Positions 1 through 11,200 of a stretch of 36,002 nt of DNA are shown piece after piece. Position numbers and translations under genes: made by a program. Position 1 is the stretch's first letter, and every line of letters starts with the position of its first letter. The notes under the pieces were generated by a model, which saw only the letters and a list, made by a program, of their open reading frames with translations, ran no database searches and was not told the origin of the DNA. The stretch is from JALWZX01 sp964506905 (lineage in GTDB: Bacteria; Patescibacteriota; WWE3; 2-01-FULL-39-13), in assembly GCA_964506905.1 (NCBI GenBank), contig CAZDNW010000012.1:1-36002 (forward strand), written 5' to 3'.

Positions 1-324
1 AAAATAAAAGAACTAATTTCTATACTTTTAGATAATGCAATTAAGTATTCCGATAAAGGGGGAATTGTAAAAATTATAGTTGAAAAAGATAAAAAATACG
101 TAAATTTAATTATTAAAGATAATGGTGTAGGAATGACCAAAGAAGAAAAAGAAAAGATATTTAATAGGTTTTATAGAGCTGATAAATCTAGAAATGAAAA
201 CGGATATGGTTTAGGGTTATCTATTGCTAAATCTATCGTGGCTTTGCATGATGGAAAGATTTCAGTTGATAGTAAAAAAAATGTAGGTACAAAAGTAACT
301 GTTCAATTTAAATCTGCTTCTTAA
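1..324 (+). CDS. Sensor histidine kinase, C-terminal ATPase part (5' partial)
   Basis: The reading frame is open from the first base of the window, so the N-terminal part (sensor, HAMP if any, phospho-acceptor His) lies upstream. What is visible is a complete HATPase_c end: an N-box (ELISILLDNAIKYS), the G1 box DNGVGM, an F-box (IFNRFYRADKS) and the G2 box GYGLGLSIAKSIV, then the usual final strand ending GTKVTVQF. This fold binds ATP and phosphorylates the conserved His of a two-component sensor kinase. The order of boxes and their spacing are typical of the HPK1-type family. The partner response regulator is not in the window and is probably upstream. An internal ATG at 133 is not the real start, because the N-box precedes it in frame. 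Confidence 0.93.
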   Translation, partial: KIKELISILLDNAIKYSDKGGIVKIIVEKDKKYVNLIIKDNGVGMTKEEKEKIFNRFYRADKSRNENGYGLGLSIAKSIVALHDGKISVDSKKNVGTKVTVQFKSAS

Positions 325-374
325 TTTTAAGGAACTTTTAAGTTTCATTTGTCAAAATGTAAACATAAGAGATT

Positions 375-409
375 AAATTAACTTATTTGCTAAGTTAATT
401 TGTTTTCTT
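375..409 (+). terminator. Rho-independent terminator after the histidine kinase
   Basis: An 11-bp stem (AAATTAACTTA with TAAGTTAATTT) closes a five-base TTTGC loop and runs into a T-rich tract (TTGTTTTCTT). It sits 50 bases after the kinase stop codon. The stem is AT-rich but perfect. Confidence 0.75.
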
Positions 410-442
410 ATAAGTATTTAATTTAAAATTTAAGAGGAGGTG
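387..442 (+). promoter_or_regulatory. Promoter and strong ribosome binding site for the secreted protein at 449
   Basis: A TTGCTA -35-like and TATAAG -10-like pair (387-392 and 409-414, spacer 16) overlaps the preceding terminator. It is followed by the strong Shine-Dalgarno sequence GAGGAGGTG at 434-442, about 8 bases before ATG 449. The promoter assignment is tentative; the ribosome binding site is clear and fixes the start at 449 rather than at the upstream GTG at 440. Confidence 0.6.
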
Positions 443-448
443 AAAATC

Positions 449-1006
449 ATGACAAACAAAAATTTAACAAAATATGTATTAATTGCTGCATTAGCAGTAA
501 CACCGTTTGTTGTGGTTCCCGCTTTATCGCCAGTTAACGCTGCCACAGATAACACACAATCACAGAGTATCTTAGAGAGAATTATGAGCAAATTTGGTTT
601 TAGCAACACTGATGAAGCAAAAGATTATGTGTCTGAACAAAGGATACAAAGACAATCTGTTAATCAAGAGAGAATGATAACTAAACTTGATCAAGCAGTT
701 AAAGACGGTGTTATAACCGAGGCACAAAAGCAAGAAATTCTAAATAAATCTTCAGAATTTAGAAACAAAATGAGAAGTATGGATCCATTTTTAATGGACA
801 GAGAAGCACGAAGAACTATGATTCAAGAACACAAAGAAGAAATGCAAAAATGGGCCCAGGAAAATGGAATTGATCTTAGTCAATATAGAAATTTTAGACA
901 AGGCCAAAATGACAAAGGTAATAGAATGGGAGGTATGGGTTTAAGAGATGGTAGTGGAGCAAGACAAGGTATGGGATATGGAATGGGAATGATGAATAAC
1001 AGATAA
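449..1006 (+). CDS. Small secreted Met/Gly-rich protein (DUF2680-like)
   Basis: A 185-residue protein starting MTNKNLTKYV. The first 33 residues form a signal peptide with a hydrophobic core and a likely cleavage site after SPVNA. The mature part is helical and charged, with a segment KLDQAVKDGVITEAQKQEIL that resembles the repeated helix of DUF2680-type secreted proteins, in which a 'dG.IT..Qa..I' pattern recurs. The last 35 residues are rich in Gly, Met and Arg (RMGGMGLRDG, GMGYGMGMMNNR) and probably disordered; Met-rich tails can bind metals, but that is only a possibility here. There are no cysteines. It has its own promoter, a strong Shine-Dalgarno site and a strong terminator, so it is a monocistronic and probably well-expressed gene. 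Function unknown. Confidence 0.8.
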   Translation: MTNKNLTKYVLIAALAVTPFVVVPALSPVNAATDNTQSQSILERIMSKFGFSNTDEAKDYVSEQRIQRQSVNQERMITKLDQAVKDGVITEAQKQEILNKSSEFRNKMRSMDPFLMDREARRTMIQEHKEEMQKWAQENGIDLSQYRNFRQGQNDKGNRMGGMGLRDGSGARQGMGYGMGMMNNR

Positions 1007-1052
1007 AAACTTGCCGCCAAAGTTCTTTGAATGACAGTGTTTTGGACAGGTT

Positions 1053-1088
1053 GAGGGGCGACTTAAAGTCGCCCCTCATTTTATTTGT
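1053..1088 (+). terminator. Strong rho-independent terminator
   Basis: A 10-bp GC-rich stem GAGGGGCGAC / GTCGCCCCTC with a TTAAA loop, followed by ATTTTATTTG. It ends the small secreted-protein transcript 47 bases after the stop codon. Confidence 0.92.
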
Positions 1089-1102
1089 GATATATTATAT
1101 AT

Positions 1103-3070
1103 ATGAAGTTATCTAAAAATTTTATATTTTTATTCTTTTTAACCTTTGTTGCTTTATTTTTATTTCACTCACCGACCTTTGCTAAAGATTCTAATCTAAA
1201 TGGATATAAGAATTTGCCTACAAGAAATTTTAATAATAAAGTTCCGACCGAAGAGGTTATATCCGACTATAATGTTGCAATCAAAATTAATAAAGACGCA
1301 TCGTTAACAGTTACAGAAAAAATAAAGGTTTATGCTAAGAATATAAATATTAGGCATGGTATCTATAGAGATTATCCGACTAAATATTCTGATGATAAAG
1401 GTACCAAAAAAAGTGCTAGTTTTAATGTTTTAGAAGTGAAAATGGATAATTTTCCGATTGTATACTATATATCAAAAATAACTGGAGGCAAAAGATTATA
1501 CATTGGAGATTCAGAAAAACTAATTTTACCAGGATGGCATGAATTTACAATAAAATACAATACAAAAGGTCATGTTAGATATTTTGAAGATCACGATGAA
1601 ATTTATTATGATGCCATAGGTGATAGTTGGATGTTTCCTATAGAGAACGCGAAAGTGTTGGTTCAATTGCCTGATGGTGTTACAGAAGATATGGTTAAGT
1701 ACAAGGCATATGTTGGGAAATTTGGAGAATCAAACGATGATTACGAAGCTAAATCGGTTACTAGAGATGGCTATACCTATGTGTTATTTAAGACGAACAA
1801 TTCATTAGGTTCGTATACTGGTATGACAATTGTAGTGTCTTGGCCAAAAGGTTATGTACATGAACCTACTCAAAATGAAAAATTTATGATGTTTATAATG
1901 GATAACATTTGGTTATTCTCGAGTATTTTTGTACTTGCCTTTGTTCTTGGATACTATTTTATTGTTTGGTGGTTTAAGGGTAGAGACCCGTATGCTAATA
2001 AAGTGGTAATTCCTGAATATGAATTACCAAAAGATGTATCACCAGCACTCGCCGGTTTTATCCACCAAATGGGTTTTAACGATAAACAATTTACTTCAGC
2101 TATTATTGATATGGCTATAAAAGGTGTACTTAAAATAAATGCTGTCTCTAAAAAAGAATATGTTTTAGAAAAAGTTAAAGAAGCCCCATCTAATTTATAT
2201 CCTGAAGAACAAAATTTGTATGATAGTATGTTTAGTACAGAAACTGACTTTAAAATTAGTAAAACAAATTATTCTTCTGTTCAAAAAGTAGTAAAAGCTT
2301 TTAAAAAATTCTTAGATAAAAATTATAAAAGTGAATATTTTACGGAAAATATAAAATACTACATAATACCAATAATAGTAACTACCTTATATGTACTGTT
2401 TTTTGCTGGATCATTTATTGTTGTATTTATTATATTGATTTCCGTTGGGTTATCTATTCAGAAGCTAATTGATACTAAACTAAATCGTATCCATAGTTAT
2501 GTAGATAAAGCAAAAATTATTTTTGGAATTATTGGCGTCTTGCTTTTTATATTATTTTTATTATTTGATAGAGCAGATTCAGAATTCATAGTATTGTATA
2601 CAGGGGTATTACTTGTTGTCATACAAATATTAATAGGAAATGCATTATACGCAAGAACAAAAAAAGGAAGTGAAATAGAGATGCATATACTTGGGTTGAT
2701 AAAATTTTTAACAATTACAGAAAAAGATAGATATAATGCGGAAATAAGCAGTAAAGTTCCCAAAAATATGTCTACATACGAAAAATACTTGCCATATGCG
2801 GTAGCATTGGATGTAGAACCAATTTGGACTAAGAAATTTAGAAATGTAATTGACGAATTTATGAAAGAAAATATGGATAATAATAAGATGCTAAATTATT
2901 GGATAATCGGAAACGGGTTAAATGACCTTGGATCAATTTCTAATTTTAATTCTGCATTTGCAAACACAATTACAACTTCTGCAACTTATTCATCTTCATC
3001 GTCATCGTCAGGATTTGGTGGCGGCTTTGTAGGTGGTGGCAGTGGTGGAGGCGGAGGTGGAGGTTGGTAG
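1103..3070 (+). CDS. DUF2207 family membrane protein
   Basis: A 655-residue protein with an N-terminal signal peptide (hydrophobic residues 7-25, cleavage near TFAKD). It has an extracellular beta-rich domain starting with the typical DUF2207 phrase 'ISDYNVAIKINKDASLTVTE' and IRHGIYRDYP. A membrane segment lies around residues 270-295, followed by a cytoplasmic domain (HQMGFNDKQFTSAIIDMAIKG, a winged-helix-like stretch found in this family), then two or more membrane segments around 425-455 and 470-525. The C-terminus is low-complexity Ser then Gly, ending GGGGGGGW, a hallmark of many DUF2207 proteins. No catalytic activity is established for the family. The start ATG is six bases after a TATATT -10-like box (1091-1096), fitting a leaderless transcript. 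Confidence 0.9.
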   Translation: MKLSKNFIFLFFLTFVALFLFHSPTFAKDSNLNGYKNLPTRNFNNKVPTEEVISDYNVAIKINKDASLTVTEKIKVYAKNINIRHGIYRDYPTKYSDDKGTKKSASFNVLEVKMDNFPIVYYISKITGGKRLYIGDSEKLILPGWHEFTIKYNTKGHVRYFEDHDEIYYDAIGDSWMFPIENAKVLVQLPDGVTEDMVKYKAYVGKFGESNDDYEAKSVTRDGYTYVLFKTNNSLGSYTGMTIVVSWPKGYVHEPTQNEKFMMFIMDNIWLFSSIFVLAFVLGYYFIVWWFKGRDPYANKVVIPEYELPKDVSPALAGFIHQMGFNDKQFTSAIIDMAIKGVLKINAVSKKEYVLEKVKEAPSNLYPEEQNLYDSMFSTETDFKISKTNYSSVQKVVKAFKKFLDKNYKSEYFTENIKYYIIPIIVTTLYVLFFAGSFIVVFIILISVGLSIQKLIDTKLNRIHSYVDKAKIIFGIIGVLLFILFLLFDRADSEFIVLYTGVLLVVIQILIGNALYARTKKGSEIEMHILGLIKFLTITEKDRYNAEISSKVPKNMSTYEKYLPYAVALDVEPIWTKKFRNVIDEFMKENMDNNKMLNYWIIGNGLNDLGSISNFNSAFANTITTSATYSSSSSSSGFGGGFVGGGSGGGGGGGW

Positions 3071-3127
3071 TTTATGATGTGTTTGCGTTATTTACCTTAT
3101 TATTAATAGTGTATTATGTTTTAGAAT

Positions 3128-5245
3128 ATGAAAATAATAGAAAAAGATAATGCCCCAAGAAACCGAATAAGACCATTAATATATCTAAAGAGATTTATAG
3201 TTTTAATGATAATGGCATTTGTGCCTGTAGTTGTTACGGATTTCTTTTTAGATGGATTTTATATTAGTGATTGGCTTTCGTTATTTTTATTTGTATTTAT
3301 CTTAGGACTTTTAAATACTTTTATTTGGCCATTAATTTCTAAATTAGCATTTCCATTCGTTCTTGCAACATTAGGATTTGGTTCATTGATATTGAATGGA
3401 ATATTTATCGCAGTTGCGAGTTACTTAATTAAAGGAGTATCCGTTGGAACTATTACAGAAGGTATTGCAGTAACACTTAGTATCATTGTAGTTACTATGA
3501 TACTTAATTTAATATTTTCAGTTGATGACGATTATTCATATTATAGATATGTTTTAAATAGAACAAACAGAAAAAACACAGTAGATAAAGAAAAGGAAAA
3601 AGAACTTAAAAATAAAAAACCAGGGATTATATTTGTTGAGATTGATGGATTAGCCTATCCAATCATAAAAAAAGCAATTGAGATGGGTAAGATGCCTACA
3701 TTAAAAGGATTATTAGAAAATGGTAATTATAAACTAGTACATTGGGTTACAGAAATGGCTTCACAAACAAGTGCAAGCCAAGCGGGAATTTTGTTAGGAA
3801 ACAATAAAAATGTTCCTGCATTTAGATGGGTTGATAGAAAAAACAACCATAAAGTAGTTACATCTTCTGATCCAGATGATACTCCTAGAATTGAAGAAGA
3901 ATTATCGAACGGTGAAGGATTGTTATCTATTAACGGTGCTAGTAGGGTTAATATGTATTCAGGTGATGCAAGTGATACACTTTTTACTTTAAGTAAAATA
4001 AAGCAATTAAAGAATGTATATAATAGAGTTTTGATAACTTATTTTTCGCACCCGTACAATTTCTCAAGAACTTTTATACTATTTATATTTGAAATATTTT
4101 TGGAATATAGAAGCAGATTAAGACAAAAAAGAAAACATATTGAGCCAAGATTAGGTGGCGAAAAAAGAGGTGGAATATATCCGCTTGTTCGTGCAGCGAT
4201 GACTGTTTTCATGAGAGATTTAAATACATATGCACTTATTAATGATATATATAGAGGAGAATTTAATGTTATATATTCCACGTATGCGGCTTATGACGAA
4301 ATTGCACATCATTCGGGAATAGAAGATGATGATGCTTATAAAACTCTTGGTAAATTAGATAAACAATTTAGAAGACTTAAATTTGCAATAAAAGAAGCAC
4401 CGAGAAAATATAATGTTGTACTTCTTTCAGATCACGGGCAAACAGGAGGAAAAACATTCAAGCAAAGATATGGGTATACCTTGGGCGATTATGTTAGAAA
4501 TATATTAAAGAATAATTTCAATGTTAGCGGATATTTAAGCAACGATGAAGGTGTAAGTAATGTTAAAGCGGTTTTATCAACTATTATAAAAGAAGGTAGT
4601 ACAGTTGATAAACAAATTAACAAAGCACTAGATAAATTGGAGGATGATGATTTACCAACAATAAAAGGTAAGGATATTAAAGAAGACAGTGAATTATCTG
4701 AAGAAATGGATGAAAGATTAGAAAAAGATGTAATTGTTTTAGCTTCTGGGAATTTAGGATTGATATACTTTAAAGAATATAAAGAAAGAATAGATTACGA
4801 AGAAATTGAAAATAAAGCTTCGGGGTTTTTAGATGATTTAGTAAAGCATGAAGGGATAGGTTTTATAATGGTTAAAAATAGAGACAACCATGCAGTTGTT
4901 ATAAGTAAAGACGGAAAACATAACTTAACAACCGGAGAAATTGAAGGTGAAGATCCACTTAAACCATTTGGTAAATATGCTAAGCAATCTGTATTAAGGA
5001 TACATACATTTGATAATTGTCCAGATATCTTAGTTAATAGTTTTTATGATGAGGACAATAATGAAGGAGCAGCTTTTGAAGAATTGATTGGTTTCCATGG
5101 GGGGCTAGGTGGCACACAGAATCTAGGATTTGTTATGTACCCATCGGATCAATTTGAATTCCCTAAAGAAGAAGTTTACGGTGCTGAAAGCCTTTATCAT
5201 ATATTTAAGCAATGGCTTGATACCGTTGACAAAAAAAGTTTATGA
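3128..5245 (+). CDS. YvlD-like membrane domain fused to alkaline-phosphatase-superfamily phosphodiesterase
   Basis: A 705-residue two-part protein. Residues about 20-135 hold four hydrophobic segments resembling the YvlD / phage-holin-4 superfamily membrane domain (LGLLNTFIWPLISKLAFP). From about residue 165 a type I phosphodiesterase/nucleotide pyrophosphatase domain of the alkaline phosphatase superfamily follows. The metal-site pattern is visible: EIDGLAYP (Asp173), a candidate nucleophile in SQTSASQAG (Thr214 or Ser215), YDEIAHHSG (Asp390, His394), LLSDHGQT (Asp435, His436) and GFHGGLGG (His657). A complete ligand set suggests an active, two-metal phosphodiester or phosphomonoester hydrolase tethered to the membrane. 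The side on which it acts depends on topology, which the sequence does not settle. A charged insert (residues about 490-550) is unusual. The gene sits between two envelope genes, so a lipid- or polymer-linked substrate is plausible but unproven. Confidence 0.87.
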   Translation: MKIIEKDNAPRNRIRPLIYLKRFIVLMIMAFVPVVVTDFFLDGFYISDWLSLFLFVFILGLLNTFIWPLISKLAFPFVLATLGFGSLILNGIFIAVASYLIKGVSVGTITEGIAVTLSIIVVTMILNLIFSVDDDYSYYRYVLNRTNRKNTVDKEKEKELKNKKPGIIFVEIDGLAYPIIKKAIEMGKMPTLKGLLENGNYKLVHWVTEMASQTSASQAGILLGNNKNVPAFRWVDRKNNHKVVTSSDPDDTPRIEEELSNGEGLLSINGASRVNMYSGDASDTLFTLSKIKQLKNVYNRVLITYFSHPYNFSRTFILFIFEIFLEYRSRLRQKRKHIEPRLGGEKRGGIYPLVRAAMTVFMRDLNTYALINDIYRGEFNVIYSTYAAYDEIAHHSGIEDDDAYKTLGKLDKQFRRLKFAIKEAPRKYNVVLLSDHGQTGGKTFKQRYGYTLGDYVRNILKNNFNVSGYLSNDEGVSNVKAVLSTIIKEGSTVDKQINKALDKLEDDDLPTIKGKDIKEDSELSEEMDERLEKDVIVLASGNLGLIYFKEYKERIDYEEIENKASGFLDDLVKHEGIGFIMVKNRDNHAVVISKDGKHNLTTGEIEGEDPLKPFGKYAKQSVLRIHTFDNCPDILVNSFYDEDNNEGAAFEELIGFHGGLGGTQNLGFVMYPSDQFEFPKEEVYGAESLYHIFKQWLDTVDKKSL

Positions 5246-5254
5246 GAGTATCTT
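5226..5254 (+). promoter_or_regulatory. Consensus promoter for the giant surface protein gene
   Basis: TTGACA at 5226-5231, a 17-base spacer, and TATCTT at 5249-5254. The -35 box lies inside the last codons of the upstream gene. Transcription would start near 5261, giving a short leader of about 35 bases before ATG 5296. Confidence 0.6.
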
Positions 5255-5264
5255 ATAGTTAGTG

Positions 5265-5280
5265 GTAGTTATTTAACTAC
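5265..5280. promoter_or_regulatory. Palindrome in the leader of the surface protein gene
   Basis: GTAGTTA-TT-TAACTAC, two perfect 7-bp arms around a two-base centre, lies just downstream of the predicted transcription start. The tiny centre suits a protein-binding operator better than an RNA hairpin. No regulator is known. Confidence 0.45.
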
Positions 5281-5295
5281 TTGTCCTTATTACTT

Positions 5296-8200
5296 ATGAA
5301 AAAAATCCCAATGTTTAAATTACTAAATTACATTGCAATATTGTCAATGTTAATTCAAACTTTTTTGCCTATATTTTATGTTTATCCTTCCAATATTTAT
5401 GCACAACAAGATGATTCAGTGGTGTTATTAGAAGAATCCAATTTTGATGATTCAAATGATAAAGATGTCGATTCTACGTTAAATAAAAATCAAGAGCAAA
5501 AGGAGACTGAAAATAATAACGATAATGAAGATACAAATGATAATGATAAGGAAGATAATAAAGGCAATGATATTACTATAAAAGATAGTGACGATATAGA
5601 AAAACCTTCGGATAAAGAAGTTAATGAAGAAATTCTAGATGAATCAAATAATGACATTGAAGATACTAAGATAATAGAAGATGATGATAATGAATCAACT
5701 CCTAATGTTGATGAAACCAATGATTCCTTTATTGATGGCACCGATGAAGTGATGACAGATGAGGAATCTGATGTTACAAATGACAATAAATCACTGGATG
5801 CAGATCTTGCTAATAAAGATAATCAAACAGAAAAAGAGAGTACGGATGATGAGGATAATAAAGACACGAAGTCTAATTCAAATGAAAGCGATGAAGAAGC
5901 CAATGAGGAAACACAGATAACATACGGTAAATGGGAAAAGAAAGAAGATAATAAATACAGAATTTATGTCGAACCGCAAAAGGAATATAAGTTTGAATTT
6001 CTAGATGATGAGAAAGTTCCTACAATAAAATTTAAAGACATAGATGAAGATAATAAAGAACAAGATAGATATATTGATGTAGAAATAATTGAATTGTCAA
6101 AAAAGCAACAAGAAGCTCTTAATTCTGTAGACGATAATGCATATGATATTACTTCGGGAATGGATAATGGGACTTTTGAATACGAATTGGTTTTGCCGTT
6201 ATCAGAATCTGTAGATGAAAATGTTGTATCAGTAAATTATGTCGAAGATAAAGATACATTAGAAAAGGTTGTTAAGTCACAGGATAAAAAAGAAATCAAT
6301 AAAGTAAATGAAGATAATGTGGAAGTCTCTAACGATCTAGTTAGCATAAAAGATTTAGATCACTTCACAATATTTTATGTAAGCGCAACTGCATCAGGTA
6401 ATGTTTGTGTTATAAGTGGAACGACATACAATAACTGTTATCCAACAATACAAGAAGCTATAAATAATGCTTCTGATGGAGATACAATAGAGATTGCTCC
6501 GGATACATATACAGAAAATTTAATTGTAAATAAAGAATTAACTTTAGTTGGTATGGGAGCTAAAATTAATGATGTAACAGTTAGAACAAACACAAATGGA
6601 TCACAATCGTCTCCTGCATATGGAGTAGAAATAAAGTCTGACAATGTAACCATTAAAAATATAAGATTTCAATCACGATTGGGATATGGGTTTCATTTTA
6701 AAGTTTCTAATGTTAATAATTTTACAATAGAAGATGTTAAGCTAACAAACAAAAAGAAAAATAAAACTGTTAGAGGTTTAGATCTTAATAGTGTTGAAAA
6801 TGTTTTAATTAAAAATGTAACTGTTAAAAATTATAGGGTTCATGGTATAGGTGTTGTCTCGGTTTGTGGAAATAATGATATAACAAGTAAAGATATTATA
6901 TTTGAAAATGTGGTAGTCAAAAACACTAAATCACAAAGTGGATATGCTGGCGCAGGCATAGCGTTTTATACGCAAGCTGGTCCAAGCTGTAGTCCAAATC
7001 AAGGTGCAGATATTACAGGTGTAAAATTTGTTGGAGATAATTATTTAACGGATAACGAAATTGGAATTACATTGCAGTCAGATTTAGATTTAATCTCTAA
7101 TTCTCTATTGCAAATATGTTTATCAAACCCAAGTGGTCCAGCTTGTGTAAATGCCATTTCTGGATTGCCGACATTAAATCCAAATTATGGTGTTTATGGA
7201 CCCAATGGCGAAAAACTAGATTTACATAACATGACAATCCAAACATTAGGCAGTAGTGGGAGAATATTTCCATCAATTAGTATTCTTAATTTAGTTAAAT
7301 CTGATGTGGATGCAACCGAAGTTAAATTTGATGGTAAAGATGGCATAGGTGCAGATATGCAAACTGCAAATGAAATAGAAGATACGATTTGGCATGATTG
7401 TAAATATTCACCATATCCTCATGGATTTTGTAATGCTATAGAAAATTTAGTAAGTACTGAAAATTTTGGAAGTGTTGATTATACAGATTGGTCATTTAAG
7501 ATAAAAGGTCATAAATACAATTATATTTATTCAGGGCAACAAGGTCAGCCAACTCATCACCCAATATCTGATTGGGATATAACTGTATGTGAGTACGAAA
7601 ATGGTGATGTTATTCAAGGTACTTGTGTTACTAAATCTACAGATAATAGTGGATATTATGAGTTTGGGTATGATGATCTTGGAGTAATGCTTGGAAAAGT
7701 ATACAAAATTTTTGAAGAACCTGGTAGAACTGACTATACCTATATGCAACCAGAATCATATATAGTTGATTTTACTTCTTCAAATCCTGTTTATTATACA
7801 GAAGATAATTTAATTGAAAACGGAGATTTTGAAACTCCTAAATTATCTACAAGTTGGACAACATATCCAGATGGATATACTGGGCTAGGGTGGACACCTG
7901 CGTGGGTATCTACCAACCTAAGTGATCAAGAAAAAGATGGATATCGAAGACCAATGCCTCCAAGAGTTGAAATTCAAAAGGTTTATGATGGTGATAATCA
8001 ATATGTAGAATTAGATGGTGATTGGGGAACCTCACAAAACAATTATGTTAACGGTGAAAACGCAAATATATATTTGTATCAAATGTTTCCGACTTGTAAT
8101 GGAGTAAAATATAATTTATCGTTTGACTGGTCTCCACGACCACACCATGATGATAATCAATTAAAGGTAACTGTAACCGATGTGTATAACAATAATATTT

Positions 8201-11200
8201 CGTATGAAGATACATTCTTGGATAGTGGGGATAGTAGTATAAATTGGACACCTATAACAGCATCTTTCGTTTCAAATACCTCATTAGTAAAAATAACTTT
8301 TCAAGAAATGGGCAATGGCGATTCGTATGGTGCTTTAATAGATAATGTATCTGTATATCAAGATAGTGGTGAAAATAATAAATGTCAGTATTCAGAAGAT
8401 TCAGAATTTAATTTTTATAACAGAGTTAATAATGATGATGATAATTTAGTACCAATTTTAGTTGCACCAAAACAAACTGGTTACAATGAAGATAATGGTG
8501 ATTCATATGAAACACCACACTATCCTGATGAAAATGAAATTGCTTGTACTGGTGGAGTTACAAATGTAAATGAAGTTTCTGTACATTGGTATTTACTTGA
8601 TGAAAATGGTAATCAAGTGAATATCCCTAACTTGAAATATTTAAGGCAATTCACAACGCCGGGTTCTTCTACATGGAGAGGTCATGAAGTTTACACAACT
8701 CCTTATACAAATTATAGAACCTTTGGTGGAAATCCAGGTCATCCTGGAACATATGGCTCTAGAGTAAGAGCTTGGGTTGATTCCAATAATAATAATCAAA
8801 TAGATTTAGGTGAAGCTGTATCTGAATGGAGTAATGAATGTTCAATAACATACGAATTACCACCAGTTTGTGGAAACGAAATAGTTGAAACCGGTGAAGA
8901 ATGTGATGGTACCAGTGGAGTAGGTGAAGGTGAATTTTGTACATCTCAATGTAAATTAATCCCGGTTTACGACGGAATGAATTCATGTCCAGATGGTACT
9001 GTTGAGGTTCCAACTGGTACACAATTTACTTTGTCAAGTAAAACGGCAAATGAAGTTTCGCATAATTTTGAAAGTGGTAAAAGGTATTTATTAAAAGCAA
9101 GTGGAACCTATTCTTATGCAAATACGGAAGGTAGAAAAGCAGATGCTGCATATGGCACAACAGATAATTTTGCAAATTCTAGATCAGATATAGGTATATG
9201 GGGAACTAATAAAGGTGTTACTTCAATAATTGGTGATCTTGGTAGAGGTATGGGAGTAATAATGTGGGATGATGACCAAAATATAAATTCCAACCATGTA
9301 TATACCAAGTATTTTAATCCTCAAGCAGATGTGTTAGGTAGATTTGTAATTAGCGATTGGTATGGTGATTGGTATGGTAGTGGTTGCAATAATCAATCTT
9401 GCTTAAGTGATAATAACGGATCATTAACACTTTCTGTAAATGAATGTGCTGAGGTTTTAACACCAGTAAAACCATACTGTGACGAAACAAAAATATTTGC
9501 AAGATTGGTTGATAGTACAGAATATGGAATTAGTACAGATTCAGATTGGAATACAGATGTAGATGGCAAAATATTTTACGGTGATAAAGTTGTTAATGTA
9601 GGTGAGTGGTTTGAACTAACACCTACAACAAACAATAGAGATGAAGGTGCTGTATTATCTTATGACGGAAATAAATTATCAATAAACTTATTGGAATTTA
9701 AAGATAATGATAAGTTTCAAAGATTTAAAGGTAAAATTGAATTTTATAAGACTGCGGTAGATAATATAGAAGAAGGAACAGGTGATTATGCACTTGAAAC
9801 CTGTAACGGTTGTTATCCAGATTCTTATAATCAAGATTCATTAAAGACAGTTTCGTTTGACTTTGGTGTAACAAATGCAAATGACCAAATAAATGTAAGT
9901 TTACATCATCTAGGTTGTGCATTAGAAGCGTGTACAAATGATTTTGCGGTAAACAATGATGGTTATATATATAAGATTAATCTACAAAATGGTGATGAAC
10001 AAATAATAGATGAGCTGGAATTCGGCACATCAGCAGCTGCATCTCAACCAGGCAAAGGAAATGTTTATTATATAGAACGATATAATACATCAGGTAAAAA
10101 AGGGTTAAGATTAGCTTATTATGATATTAATGCTAGAGTAAATGTAGTAGTAGGAAACACAGGCATTAATGGTGTAATAGATAAATTAGCATTTAACGAA
10201 GATGGTGTTTTGTATGCGATGAGTTCAAACTCTGTTTTATATACAGTTGATATTACAACAGGGCAGGCAACAAAACTAGGCAAAGTATTAGGAATTACAA
10301 AACCAGGTGGAGATTTATCATTTGATAATAAAGGTGATATGTATGTTCATGTAAAGGGAGGAAATCTTTATAAGGTAAATCTATATACATTAAATGCGGA
10401 AGTAGTATCAGATACTGATATTGAATCAACTGGAATGGTATTTAAAGACAAATTTTACGCTACAGATGATAATGAGAGTTTATTTGATTTCGACTATAAT
10501 GGTTCGGTTAATATAATAAGTACCTCAACAAGCAATATAAATGACTTAGCAAGTTGCCCTGTTAAAGTTTTAAAATCTAATGTAACTGTTTGTAAGGTAG
10601 ATACAAAAGACAATTACCTAGAAGGTTGGAATGTGCAACTATTAAGAGACGAAGTGCAAAAAGATATAAGTGTACCAGTTCAAGGCGGGGCAAGTGTGCA
10701 TTCTGCATATTTACCAAAAGGCAATTATGTATTAAGCGCACATGGCACATATGAATATAGGGGAAACACAGGACTTTTAACTGATCCAAATTATTCTCAA
10801 AGATTAAAAGGTGATAATTATAGTGGTAGTGAAGAATTTTTCCCATGGATAAATGTAAATGATTTTAATCCTCCTCATGAAGGTTGGTTAGGGGTTATGG
10901 TAAATAACATGCCAACTAATTGGAGTAATTATTTATCAAGCAATCACACATATTATTTAGGGTATACAAATTATTCAGGTGAATTTAGATTCAATATATA
11001 CGATAATGTATATTCTGATAATAAAAACAGTACTATAGCCGTTGATATCTATACTGGTTATGCTGGTACAACAGGTAAAAATGGTTGTGTTACATTTGAA
11101 AATGTTCCTTATGGAGATTATGAGGTATCAGAAACTTTAAGGGATGGTTATATAAATGTAACTGGGTTAGGAAATGTAGAAGTAAACGACCTAGAAGAAA

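Noticed and set aside
5281..5295. TTG start for the giant surface protein
   Set aside because: ATG 5296 opens a normal signal peptide (MKKIPMFKLL). The TTG start would add five residues and has no ribosome site.
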